Source of the DNA: Amphimedon queenslandica | Taxonomy: Eukaryota > Porifera > Demospongiae > Haplosclerida > Niphatidae | Direction: 5' to 3' | NCBI RefSeq assembly: GCF_000090795.2 | Contig: NW_003546313.1 | Span: 44,995-77,764, forward strand | DNA: 32,770 nucleotides | Shown: piece by piece, positions 19,560-28,948 of the stretch | How the letters are laid out: each line of letters begins with the position of its first letter | Position numbering within the stretch: the first letter of the stretch is position 1 | The notes under the pieces: generated by a model | The model's input: the letters and a program-made list of their open reading frames with translations, nothing else | Told to the model about the DNA's origin: nothing | The model's database searches: none | Made by a program: the position numbers and the translations under genes

Positions 19560-22242
19560 TGAATTGATTAAGTCTAACCTTTAGTGAGTCTTTTTTTGTT
19601 TGGCAGAGGTTCTGAAGATACATGTACTGCTGAGATGTTGTCAGTCTTTGTTCCTCTAGTGTTTCCCTTTGCAGTGTCAATTTTAATGCTACCAAAAACT
19701 CTCAGAGTCTGGCTATTCTGTAAAAACTGGTCAACTGTTTGACTTTCATTTGTTTGGCCTCTCTGACGGTGTTCTCCACAAAATTTCTCCAGTGGGTCTT
19801 GTGATATATGTTCACTGAGAAATGACTTGACTGAAGGTATGGTGAATATATACTTTATTAAGTCACTGAATGAATAAACTGTTGATTAAGATAAATGGTT
19901 GTTGTTAATATTATATCTAACCTGTTAATCGTACTCCAAAAAGTGTTTCACTACTTAAAATCAGTTTGTTTCTTTCACTTTTCCTTAGGTCAGTCCTCCT
20001 TTTTGCTTGCTCCTCCCAGTTTTTTAACCATACCAATAACTCTTTCAGCCACTACATTAGATGTATAAAAAAGAATTTGCATTTTAATTAGAATGTACCT
20101 CAATCCTTGCATCATTTCCCTATTTCTACAGCTGTTTAAACTTCTTTAGTTTCTGTACTGACTCAGAATAGCTCTTAACATTCAGAATATCGAAAAATTT
20201 ATCAAATTTTTCAGCAAAATTTGTAGTCTCCTCAGCATTTTTTAATGTGTAGCCTCAGTCCACAAGCTACACTTTGACTAAGTACCTAATATATAGATGT
20301 AATTTCTGATTAGCATGCATGCTAGCTGTTACCTCTGCAGCCAGGTCAACTCGCATTTTTGAGAATCCAGTGAGGTATATATTCTCAAACTTTAATTTGT
20401 GTACAGTTGATAACCGTTTAGTCTCAGTCACTAAACTATGTAACTGTTTAATGTGCTCCCAACTAATCGACTTGCCATTTAACTATAGTAAATGGTTTAA
20501 ATTATATTAGACTCTAATTATTATGTATAACTTACCTGCAAGTTCCTTTTAGGATTAGCAAGACAATTCCATGCTGAAAAGAGGAATACCTCATGAGTGT
20601 TAGATCTATCGCTTAATGAGTTTTTGATTTTGTGGCCTATTTCATTTGTTTGTTTTGTTCCGATAATGCTGAAGAACTTTCTATTAACTCAGTTGCCATC
20701 AAGAGTTATGCAAATTACTTTCATTCCACATCTTTCAACATGCATTATAGCCTCAAAGAAAAAGGAACTAACTGCTCACCCATCACAGTATATGTTAAGA
20801 AAGATACATAGGGAAAAGCGAAGCTGGTAAAAAGCCCTCTTATCATGATAGTCATCACTGTTGATGCAAATTTGGGCCCTTTGTTTGCAGTTGCTGGATT
20901 TTTATATTCATGCTCTAGCTGTAGTAAGTGGTTATTAATGTCACCAAGATCGCTAAAGCCTATTAATTCACCACTGTGTTTGTAAACTAACCCAGCTTTT
21001 ACGAACATCTCATCTCCAATGAGAGTAATGTGCTTCTGGTGTGGTTGAAGAATGTTGACATTGGAACTTTTGATGAGTTGATTGTCTAAATTAGAAGAGA
21101 ATTCAACAGAACTTTTGAAAGCATGAGTGTAATCTCGGAGTGTGCGCTGAGAAGGTAAAGTTATGCCATTGGTCTTACAAAGCAATTTGTAAGCTTTTGA
21201 TGATTTATGGCTAAGGAAGATACTAATTTTAATCACTGCTGGGTGCCATCGATAGTGCTTGCTTGAGGATTGCATTGCAGCCTTATATTGGCTCATCCAA
21301 AAAATATATTGGAAGCTATTTTTGGGATATGATGCTACCATTTTGTCGTGATTTTCTTGCATTATTTGTAGAAAATCATGATGTGTAGCGTCATCAAGGC
21401 TTCTTTTATTGTCGCTTCATTCGAGACTATTAATAATTGAATCTTTGTCTCGTATTTGAGATTGTAAAAAGTCAATTTGAACAATCATGTCAGCTTTTTT
21501 CCTGACTTTGCTGTTTGTTTACTTGAGATTGATTTATTCAACGTTTTTCTGTACTGAATACAAACCGACCATCTTGTTGGCTTCTCATGTAAAATGAGGC
21601 AATCTCGATGACGTATGGTAATTGTCAGATAATTATCCACTGTAGCAACGATGAATCCTATTTTTGTCAAAAGATTGTGTGACAATTTTAATACATTTAT
21701 ACATGTCAGTAATCTATATTCACTTACCATGTTTGTCAGTAAAGTGTCCTTTTTTGTTCTGCTAATTGTTGATATTTACCGTCATAGTTGCCTGGACATA
21801 CCTTGAGCTTCAAAATACATGATAACATTTTGTAAACTTCATCACTGCTACTCATATATTTCTCTTTCACAAAAATTCTTTTGTGATTGAATGCAGAAAA
21901 AGAGTAAGACATCTGCTTATCTATCGAAACTGTAAACAGTATTCGTGGTTGTTCACTTTTTTGTTCAAGATGGCATAAGACGATTTTTTGACTGTTACTT
22001 GTATCTACTAAACACCACCCAGTTGGTATTGAATTTTGCAGTATTTTGCGTAGCATGTTGTGGTCTGCAGGGTTAATGTGTCTAGTCTGTGTTGGTGTTG
22101 AAGATGTTGATGTTGAAAATAAACATGTTGATGTTCTTTTTGCACTGCTTGGTTGTTACAAAGTTCTTAGATTTTCCTGTTGTCGATTAAGGGTGATTCT
22201 GTTGTGCTGTTTCCTATTAGTAAATAATTTTTTTCTGCCCAT
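19560..22242 (-). pseudogene. P-element-like (THAP9-type) transposase, decayed
   Basis: Ordered segments on minus follow the family. A possible basic start lies at 22242 (MGRKKLFTNRKQHN). Then 21736-22056 (PTGWCLVDTSNSQKIVLCHL), FIVATVDNYLT at 21650, and a coiled-coil-like stretch at 21430-21490. Next, 20745-21362 contains KTNGITLPSQRTLRDYTHAF, LIGDEMFVKAGLVYKHSGEL and IGFSDLGDINNHLL, then GLFTSFAFPYVSF. NPKRNLQ, NGKSISWEHIKQLHSLVTET and LTGFSKMRVDLAAEVTAS follow at 20320-20560. NAEETTNFAEKFDKFFDILN is at 20160-20240, and SEHISQDPLEKFCGEHRQRG with TNESQ lies near 19740-19810. The DEM Asp is the likely catalytic residue. Short introns are supported at 21727-21658 (70 bp), 20535-20483 (53 bp) and 19921-19866 (56 bp). 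Stops and frameshifts (an A-run near 21756, TGA near 21415) disable it. No THAP finger was found. Confidence 0.85.
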
Positions 22243-22574
22243 CTATAAAATAAATGATTATTACAATCACGTACATTACTGAATTTAATACTGCATTAAA
22301 GTTGACATTGCATGTTCATGCACAATGATGGATATTTTTATGTGCTTATTTCAATTGTTCCAATGAAAACGTACAATAAAAAGATGATCATCATTGGTCA
22401 TGTTGCCTGTTACTATAAAATTAGTTGTAAAAAAAGAAACCTCCGGCACTGATTACTATGATAATCAGTCTTGCCATATAACTTAGCACATTATCATTAA
22501 TTTTTTTAATTATATTGAATGCTGTTAAATTTAATAGATTTTCTCGTACCTTGAAGACAATGTGAGGTAGTTAA

Positions 22575-22730
22575 ATGAAAGTTAATGTAGGCGTGGACTG
22601 TTACAAGAAATTGACTGAAATGATGAAACCTCTGAGAGATGATGAGAATGAATACAGTTGGACAGTGCGTCGTGGACTAGTCACCACAGTAACAGTTACT
22701 GACCAGTCAGTTGCTGTGGATACGCCATAG
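22575..22730 (+). CDS. 51-aa hypothetical ORF
   Basis: ATG at 22575, TAG at 22728-22730. The product begins MKVNVGVDCYKKLTEMMKPL and continues with a charged DDENEYSW stretch and a Val/Thr-rich end. The DNA here is less AT-rich and looks coding, unlike its surroundings. It lies upstream of and opposite to the P-like transposase, inside the same inverted ends. No family recognised; it could be a chance frame or one exon of a longer gene. Confidence 0.3.
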   Translation: MKVNVGVDCYKKLTEMMKPLRDDENEYSWTVRRGLVTTVTVTDQSVAVDTP

Positions 22731-23329
22731 ATACACACCTTAATGTGCTTTACTATTTTGTCCAATTTAATATTCATAAAAAAGAAAAATAAGCCTTATT
22801 TACTTGTATGTTAGAATATAGAGGTGAAAGTACCTCTTTTACCTGCGTAATGGCAATATATAATTGTAAAAATATATCTACGGCTAGATCATTTGTTGCT
22901 TTCTAGTAAAGGGTACAAAACAAAGTCAATTTTTGAGTCAACATATGGCTCTCATCTTTCAGTGATGAGCTATTTTATTCATAAAAGGGTCTAGTTACCT
23001 TGCTTCTCAACTTAAATTATAGAGTGCAGTAAAAATGTCAGAGATAAAGGTACAAACAAATTTAACTGTAACTACATCAATACTGTAGCACTTTTACTAG
23101 TCATTTTCTATGGCACACTATACAGGAAGCTTCATAAACGAGTACCAAAGGAAAGATGAGGTCTTGGGCTTTGCAAATTGCCTAGATCAAGAAAAGTTGT
23201 AAAATAAATGACGCTTTTACAGATAGCAAACTGCTGCAATAAACCACAATTTTGTGGTCAAAAGTATTTCGCGCTATCGACGTACCGGATCTGTTGCTAG
23301 GATAAGCATTATATGCCAGTAACAATTTC
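22731..23329. other. Right subterminal region of the P-like element, no gene
   Basis: AT-rich; short frames only, including an ATGTCAGAG start at about 23035 that closes quickly. No THAP-type cysteine/histidine pattern seen on minus. Confidence 0.4.
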
Positions 23330-23410
23330 CGTGGTTTCCTATCCCTTTCCTTTTAATTCTAATACCTATGTGAAGACCCACCCAGAAATCCAATTCTAGA
23401 TCCGGCCCTG

Positions 23411-24188
23411 TCCATAACAATTTTGCACTTATTTGTTCAGTATTAATTTGTTTTCCTCTATGTTGCTTGTTGCCATGTCATGAAAGGGTTGAAATTACAC
23501 ATGTAAACTATACATCATTAATTAAAAATAATTACAATTAGTTTTCATTATTTTTTTCATGCATCTGGTACGAAATTTAGTTTTATTAACTGCATGTTTT
23601 ACTATATGAAATTGAGGGTATTTCCAAAATCACATGTAGTACAACAAAGTCCATTACCAGTACTCCGAATTTAAGTATTTCTGGTTTAAATGAATTAAGG
23701 GTAAACCTAGTAATGTTTTTTTGTGAACATGCATGTGTTAATGATTAAACTATTTCAGGAACTATTAATTAGTATTGACAAAAAACTGACACAACAACTG
23801 CTGGATTACTTAAGAACAGAAAATTTAAGGATTCACAGTAGTGTAAGTAGAGTATGTACTTATGGTATTCTTTGCATGTATTTATTCAGTGTGTTGTATT
23901 GAGTTCTAATTAGAAGATATTTAAACAATAGGTCTCGCCACATATTCCTTATTTCCAGATACTGAGGTATTTCTACACAATAGTAATAAATACAGTAACT
24001 CTATAGTTATCGTGTAGGATAATAATTTGGCTATTTTAAAAATGTCTAAAAACCACCAAAATCTTTTACTTAACGCCTTATGGATACAAATGTAACTACT
24101 AAATTTGGACAAGTAGCAGTGAAATCTATATTTTTATCAATAGTTGAAAAATGCAACCAGAAATGTAAAGACAAAGGCAAAAGTTTAG
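23411..24188. other. No gene seen
   Basis: AT-rich spacer between the P-like element and the TTAA foldback element. Nothing recognisable. Confidence 0.4.
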
Positions 24189-24926
24189 TTAAAGGGTAAC
24201 CGACACGAAAAATTGGGTTGTGATAAAAAATCAAAAATATTTTCATTATGGTGTAGAATGACTTGCAAAAATACTTTTGGTGCAAAATAATTGCTCTTTC
24301 TTAGAGAAAAACTGCTTTAAAAATGCATATTTTACTTCATCATTTCTGCATCCTGTATGTAGCAAATGTGGTTGTGGTCACATGTGACATCACAAGAGGG
24401 AAGATGGTTGTTTGCTTCATTGGTTTATACACAACTTCATGTTAGAATCCAGGAGTTTTGACAATTTTAATGCAGAAATGCAAGCTGCAGTGTTATAAAG
24501 GATGCAAAGGAGAATGAATTCAGATAATTTATTTTCAAAATAGAGAAAAACTATGAAATTCTGAACTTGCTCATAATTACTACTTTTGTCCTTAAATCAT
24601 ATGTTATTTACCTGCTAAACAATAGGGAGTACATTTTTTCTGCATTAAAATTGTGAAAACTCCAGAATTCTAACATGAATTTGCATATAAACCAATGGAG
24701 CAAACAACCATCTTCCCTCTTGTGATGTCACGTGTGACCACACCCACATTTGCTAAATACAGGATGCAGAAATCAGGAAGTAAATTATGCCGTTTTAAAG
24801 CAGTTTTTCTCTAGGAAAGAGCAATTCTTTTGCACCAATAGTATTTCTGCAAGTCATTCTACACCATAATGAAAATATTTTTGATTTTTAATCACAACCT
24901 AATTTTTCGTGTCGGTTGCCCTTTAA
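24189..24926. mobile_element. 738-bp TTAA foldback element (piggyBac-like MITE)
   Basis: The left end is TTAAAGGGTAACCGACACGA. The right end reverse-complemented is TTAAAGGGCAACCGACACGA. Inverted similarity continues through about 290 bases: left arm 24189-24479, right arm 24637-24926. It includes TTTTCATTATGGTGTAGAAT, AGAGGGAAGATGGTTGTTTG and TGCAGAAAT on the left and their complements on the right. The ~157-base centre is AT-rich and unpaired. TTAA at both tips fits the TTAA target of piggyBac-type elements. No transposase frame. The arms could form a very long hairpin in DNA or RNA. Confidence 0.82.
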
Positions 24927-25084
24927 GAAAGGTATAAAAATTGCCCTAGTAAAGAGTATTATTACCAATGATAATGCATAAACATAAAACAAAAATACAT
25001 TTATCACTTGAACTCTTTACTATTGTTCATTTGTTTTGCTTCTTATGGTATGAACCTTTGCAAATCATGGCATACAATTTTCTT

Positions 25085-25212
25085 CAGATTTTTTAAGATC
25101 TTACGAAGATCTTACTAAGATTGGTTTTTCATAATCTTGCCAAGAACCAAGATTATTGTAAAAAATCTTGCAGGAATCTTTCTTACAAATCTTGCCATAA
25201 TTTATTTGCTGG
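25085..25212. repeat. Clustered AAGATCTT/ATCTTGC palindromic repeat
   Basis: Contains AAGATCTTACGAAGATCTTA, then a perfect hairpin ATAATCTTG (25131-25139), 8-base loop, CAAGATTAT (25148-25156), and further ATCTTGC words up to TTTGCTGGGTAG. It ends where the Gypsy pol remnant begins. Probably a small dispersed repeat. Confidence 0.5.
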
Positions 25213-25214
25213 GT

Positions 25215-26353
25215 AGTGATGCAATATGTCAGTTCAGAATGGCCTAGCAGTCATCAGCTACAATGGGAGCTCATAAGGTTTTTGGAAAGTTCAAAATGAG
25301 TTCACCATTATTGGTAACTTGTTATTTACATTCTCATATAGTTATTAATAGGGGTTTGCAGAAGGAAATATTGCAAACGACACAATGGACATCAAGGCAT
25401 TGTCAGATGTAGATAGAGAATTTCATCAGCTGTGTGGTGGTCAGGAGTATCTTCTCAAATTGAAGACTACATCAAAAAATGTCCTCTGTCTTAAGATGAC
25501 ATCAAACCCAATGGAACTTCTTGTGTCTACTCCTTTAACACAATACCAATGGAAATAGGTAGCTGCTGATTTATGGGACTTAAAAAGGGAAATCATACCT
25601 TGTAGTAGTTGATTATTTCTCAAGTTATATTGAGTTACAGTCTTTGTCCTCAACACCTTATTTATTCTCTCTAGTCAATATTCTCTTGCCATGGTTTACC
25701 ACACACATCAATGAGTGATAACCACCTTCAGTTCATTTCCAAGGAGATGTACGAATTTGCGAAAGGATATGGTTTAATTCATACAGGTCACTAGCAGCCC
25801 ACACTACCCACAGTCGAATGGTCTTGTGGGGAGAGCTGTAAAAACAGTGAAATCTTTATTGGAGACGTCACAGGATGTTTATTTGGCACTGTTGACATAC
25901 GGATTCAGACCATTACTTTGGTGTCAATTATCTCCAGCTGAGCTACTGATGGGTAGGAAGTTAACAACTGATTTATGCCAGACTGACCTTACTTCAAATT
26001 ATTTCAAGCTAAAGATAAAAAAAATAACTGAGGAACAGAAGTCTCATTATGATCACAAAAAAGAGAATGGAATTGCCATTTCTTCTGACTGATACACCAG
26101 TATGGTCATCAACAGGTGAAGAAAAGACAACCCTGGGACAATAGCACAACTTGCAGCGACACATAGGTCATATTATGCGGAAACGCAATCTAGAATTGTC
26201 AGGAGAGATAGAGCAGATTTGAGAATTAAGTGAAATGAGAATGAGCCGAGCAAGAACAAGACCATTTAGTTGTTACTCATTCTCATTGAGGAGCAACTGC
26301 GAGTCCACCAGATGCTGGACATATTACAGTCAGAAATTACCCAGAAAGGTAAA
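25215..26353 (+). pseudogene. Ty3/Gypsy pol 3' part (integrase), decayed
   Basis: The plus strand carries pieces in order. A segment between RNase H and integrase is at 25215 (QYVSSEWPSSHQ). An HHCC zinc-binding region lies at 25370-25490, ending in a CPLCLKMTSNPME stretch. The integrase core begins near 25560 (VAADLWDL region). The second catalytic Asp lies in SDN near 25715. SSPHYPQSNGLV follows at about 25790-25828. The C-terminal domain runs to about 26100, and a tail ends near 26340. The third catalytic position, normally Glu in this context, reads Gly (GGG, 25829-25831). Several stops and frame changes are present. The 5' half of the element (gag, protease, RT) is not seen in the window. 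An LTR follows directly. Confidence 0.82.
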
Positions 26354-26571
26354 TGTGGAATAATGATTGTCTGGACTGAGCTTGCTCAGAAGTTATGCAC
26401 ACAAATGATTAAGTATTAATTAGTATTATGCATTATTATATTTTGCATGGCTTATTATTATTATATACAAGCTGTAAACATCACTTTTTTGTGCTGCCCC
26501 ACTCTCTTTATTGTGATAATACTTCGTACTGACTCGCGATTCAACTGTTCACAATAAGAGTCGTTATTACA
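26354..26571 (+). repeat. 3' LTR of the Gypsy element
   Basis: Starts TGTGG just after a purine-rich CCAGAAAGGTAAA and ends ATTACA, so it has TG...CA ends (218 bp). It contains an AATAAGAG signal-like word just before the end. No second copy is found in the window, so the boundary rests on the TG/CA ends, the purine tract and the position after pol. Confidence 0.55.
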
Positions 26572-27170
26572 TTTTCAGTATGCCTAAAAGAAAAATATTG
26601 AAAGTATTGTACAATTTGTGTACTGCAAATGTGGCTTAAAAATTGAGATAGCAAGAGGTAATGTATGGCACAGATACCCAAACATTGTTAGAAGCATAAA
26701 GCATAAGATGGTAGTACATGTGAATGACATGAGGTAAATAAATTAATTGCATTTTAACATCATGAGATCAAGTATCTATGAAGTGAAGTACTTCAGTTTT
26801 CTATCTGTTGCCACAGAAACAAGAAATCAAGAGAAAAAAGGTATGAACATCCACATTCGTTGGTGTTTTAAAGAAGCCTTAGGACGTAAAAGTGTTTCTA
26901 ACATAAAGTAAGATTAATTATTAACAAAAAGACATTTGCAATTTGGTATGCAGTTAACTTAAATCATGTATATAATTTTACTTGCAGAGTTTACTGAAAC
27001 CTCAATCAGTTGAATTATAAGATGTAGCTAAAGTTAAGGAACACAAACCTTTAACAACTGTTCAGCGGTACAGTGCTATATATATAAGCATGTATTCATT
27101 AACAAGAACCTGATAGCAACTTACACAAAACTTGTCATTTCTGGTGGACATAATTTCAGTCTCACATCTT
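26572..27170. other. No clear gene; short exon-like pieces
   Basis: On plus, 26610-26732 reads CKCGLKIEIARGNVWHRYPN before a donor-like GAG|GTAAAT. Another acceptor/donor pair follows near 26816-26841. The pieces are too short to name. The rest is AT-rich. Confidence 0.25.
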
Positions 27171-27387
27171 GTGGAATTAGCTGGACTTTTCCGTGGAAAC
27201 AAGGAACGCGTAAGTTTCAAGGAGCAAAACTTTGGTTATAGGTGGATTTTAATTTTGTGAATTTATGGTCACGTGCCATTGAGAAAGTGTATGATGGCTC
27301 AAAATGGCGCATTTTTATTTTGCCAAATTCCTATCAAACGGCTTAATTTGCCAAATTTAATCTCCTCCAAAATTACCCGATATACAG
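27171..27387. mobile_element. MITE copy A (opposite orientation to copy B)
   Basis: The right end, reverse-complemented, is TACTGTATATCGGGTAATTT then TGGAGG, close to the ends of copy B at 27996-28201. Internal blocks (GTGGATTTTAATTTTG, CACGTGCCATTGAG, GGCTCAAAATGGCGC) match the reverse complement of copy B. The left end (about 27171, GAATTAGCTGGACTTTTC) is decayed. TA at 27388-27389 lies outside the right end. Confidence 0.7.
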
Positions 27388-27389
27388 TA

Positions 27390-27993
27390 ATACATTAGTT
27401 TTTGTTACAAGAAGGAATCATGCTTAAGCTTAACAAAATGAGTATCTCAACATAGAAACAAGTTTTGCAAACATAATAAGTACAGAAAGTTTGTTTAGCC
27501 TAAAAAGAAAAAACCTAAGCTACTCTGCAGACTCCACTGCTATAGCAACTGAAAGTGTATGAGCTTAGTAAGGATTGCGAAGTTTATAGCAGTTGTTACA
27601 CGAAATTGAGAGTAATGATACATAGTCAAAGTTAAAAAAATGATCAATAGAGCAACAAACACAAATGATAACCAAAGAACTAGATAATAACTAGATAACT
27701 TCATAACAGCTAACAATGAATCATAATGTAACACTATTTATAGAAAAAAGGAAATTCTACAACATTTTCGAGCTTCATGTGTACAGGGCTTAAGGCTACA
27801 TTGTCTCTTTTGAGGAGGCTCCTTTGCACGTTTTGGAATCATTGGAAGGCTAGTGAGATTATGCCTTGAAGTTGATTAAGGGACCGACTTTGATTGACGT
27901 AGCCTTACTGACCAGCAAATTAAGTGTAGGTGAAGAAGAGGAAATTACATAACTAATTTAGTAATTTGTAAATGAACACAGAGTGTAAACATA
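27390..27993. other. No gene seen between two opposed MITE copies
   Basis: AT-rich, no frame with recognisable motifs. It lies between two inverted MITE copies, so together they could form a composite inverted structure, but nothing inside suggests cargo. Confidence 0.4.
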
Positions 27994-27995
27994 TA

Positions 27996-28201
27996 CTGTA
28001 TAGCACAAAAATTTGGAGGGGCAAAAATTTGGTGAATTTGGCGAATAGAGTTTCATTCGCCAAAATAAAAACCGCCATTTTGAGCCTTTATACGCATGCT
28101 CAATGGCACGTGGCCACTAATTCGCCAATTTAAAATCCGCCAATAACCAAAATTTAGCAATTCGCCAAATTTTACTGCCTCCAAAATTTCCGGCTATACG
28201 G
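27996..28201. mobile_element. MITE copy B, 206 bp, pogo-type ends
   Basis: The left end is CTGTATAGCACAAAAATTTG, then GAGG. The right end reverse-complemented is CCGTATAGCCGGAAATTTTG, then GAGG. TA flanks both sides (27994-27995, 28202-28203). Internal sequence is a palindrome-like series of TTCGCCAAA/TTTGGCGAA words plus GGCACGTGGCC. The right terminus TACCGTATAGCCGG matches 13 of 14 bases of the left end of the pogo-like element at 7293, so that element's transposase could have mobilised it (inference). Confidence 0.82.
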
Positions 28202-28299
28202 TACATACATAGTTAAAAACTATACCACAGAATGCTAAACATACCACCAACCGAGACCAATCTTGCAATAGTGAGATCAAGTAGAGGGTTTTGCTGTAA

Positions 28300-28948
28300 T
28301 TAAAATGACGATTTTTGTTACTGGCCTTTTGTAGGTGTTACATATGCAATTCTGATCACCTTATCTTTCTTTGGGTGAACATCCACCTATTCTAGCCAAA
28401 GGCCAGTTTGTATGGAATAAGATTTTATCAAGAAGTACAACAATAATAACTCCTTTAGATACATTATCTGTACTGTCCGTCCATTTTGTATACTTATTCA
28501 ATGATGTGATACATTCTGTGGACTATCATTCCAGAAATGATTCATCACATTCTGAATTAATTGCAATCGCTTTAAATGGGATAAGGGGTTTTCTGTAATC
28601 AAACAATCTGGAAGAGCAGTGAGAGATTTTCCTATTGGAAAGTGTCCTGGAGTAAGGACTTGAATGATGTCATCATTTAAGACATTCAAAGGAATTAATG
28701 TCGACTACTTAGACAGGGTTCAATCAAGCGCAGTGTACTCCTCATTTTATCTTGAAATAATAGGTTATTTGTAAGTATAACTTTTCGTTTCGTCTGCTGT
28801 TTGCCATAATCCAACAAAATGAGATCGTTCTGGAATGAATTTCAATTCGATTCCTTTGGATGCAAAAAATTCACAAATTCTAGTTTTGTTAATCTTGTTT
28901 TCCAAAAAAGTTAAAGCTCTTTCAGATCCCAATGTGTTGGAGAAAAAT
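28300..28948 (-). pseudogene. BEL/Pao integrase C-terminal half, decayed
   Basis: Minus-strand pieces continue the BEL/Pao integrase. They are a segment at about 28810-28880 (a KFIPERSHFVGLW-like block), a segment at 28540-28660 (LTPGHFPIGKSLTALPD, then LKRLQLIQNV and HFWND), and near 28340-28390 a WPLARI-like C-terminal block. These are downstream of the catalytic core in this family. Stops and frame changes are present. The first half of the integrase is at 30116-30421 on the same strand; an insertion lies between. Confidence 0.75.

Larger units (their letters stand above)
17700..23410. mobile_element. Large P-like element with CAGGG-type inverted ends
   Basis: The left end reads CAGGGGCAGATCTAAGAATG. 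The reverse complement of the right end reads CAGGGCCGGATCTAGAATTG. A second inverted block follows: ATAGATATTAGAGTTAAAAG plus AAAGGGATAGGAAACCAC at about 17937-17974 on the left, and ATAGGTATTAGAATTAAAAG plus the same AAAGGGATAGGAAACCAC near 23333-23370 on the right. The left end has about 190 extra bases between the two blocks. Flanks TATGTAAC (left) and TCCATAAC (right) agree at 5 of 8 positions, a possible decayed 8-bp duplication. Inside lie a P-element-like transposase pseudogene and a second frame, both on minus. Nested insertion of unrelated ends is the main alternative. Confidence 0.55.

Noticed and set aside
22046..22282. 78-aa plus frame rich in Val/Leu/Cys
   Set aside because: It lies antisense to the start region of the P-like transposase, which explains this stretch better.
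22300..23394. THAP zinc finger exon upstream of the P-like transposase
   Set aside because: No C2CH spacing pattern was found on minus in this interval.
27390..27993. Cargo gene between the two inverted MITE copies
   Set aside because: No frame with recognisable motifs; the longest frame is hydrophobic and AT-driven.
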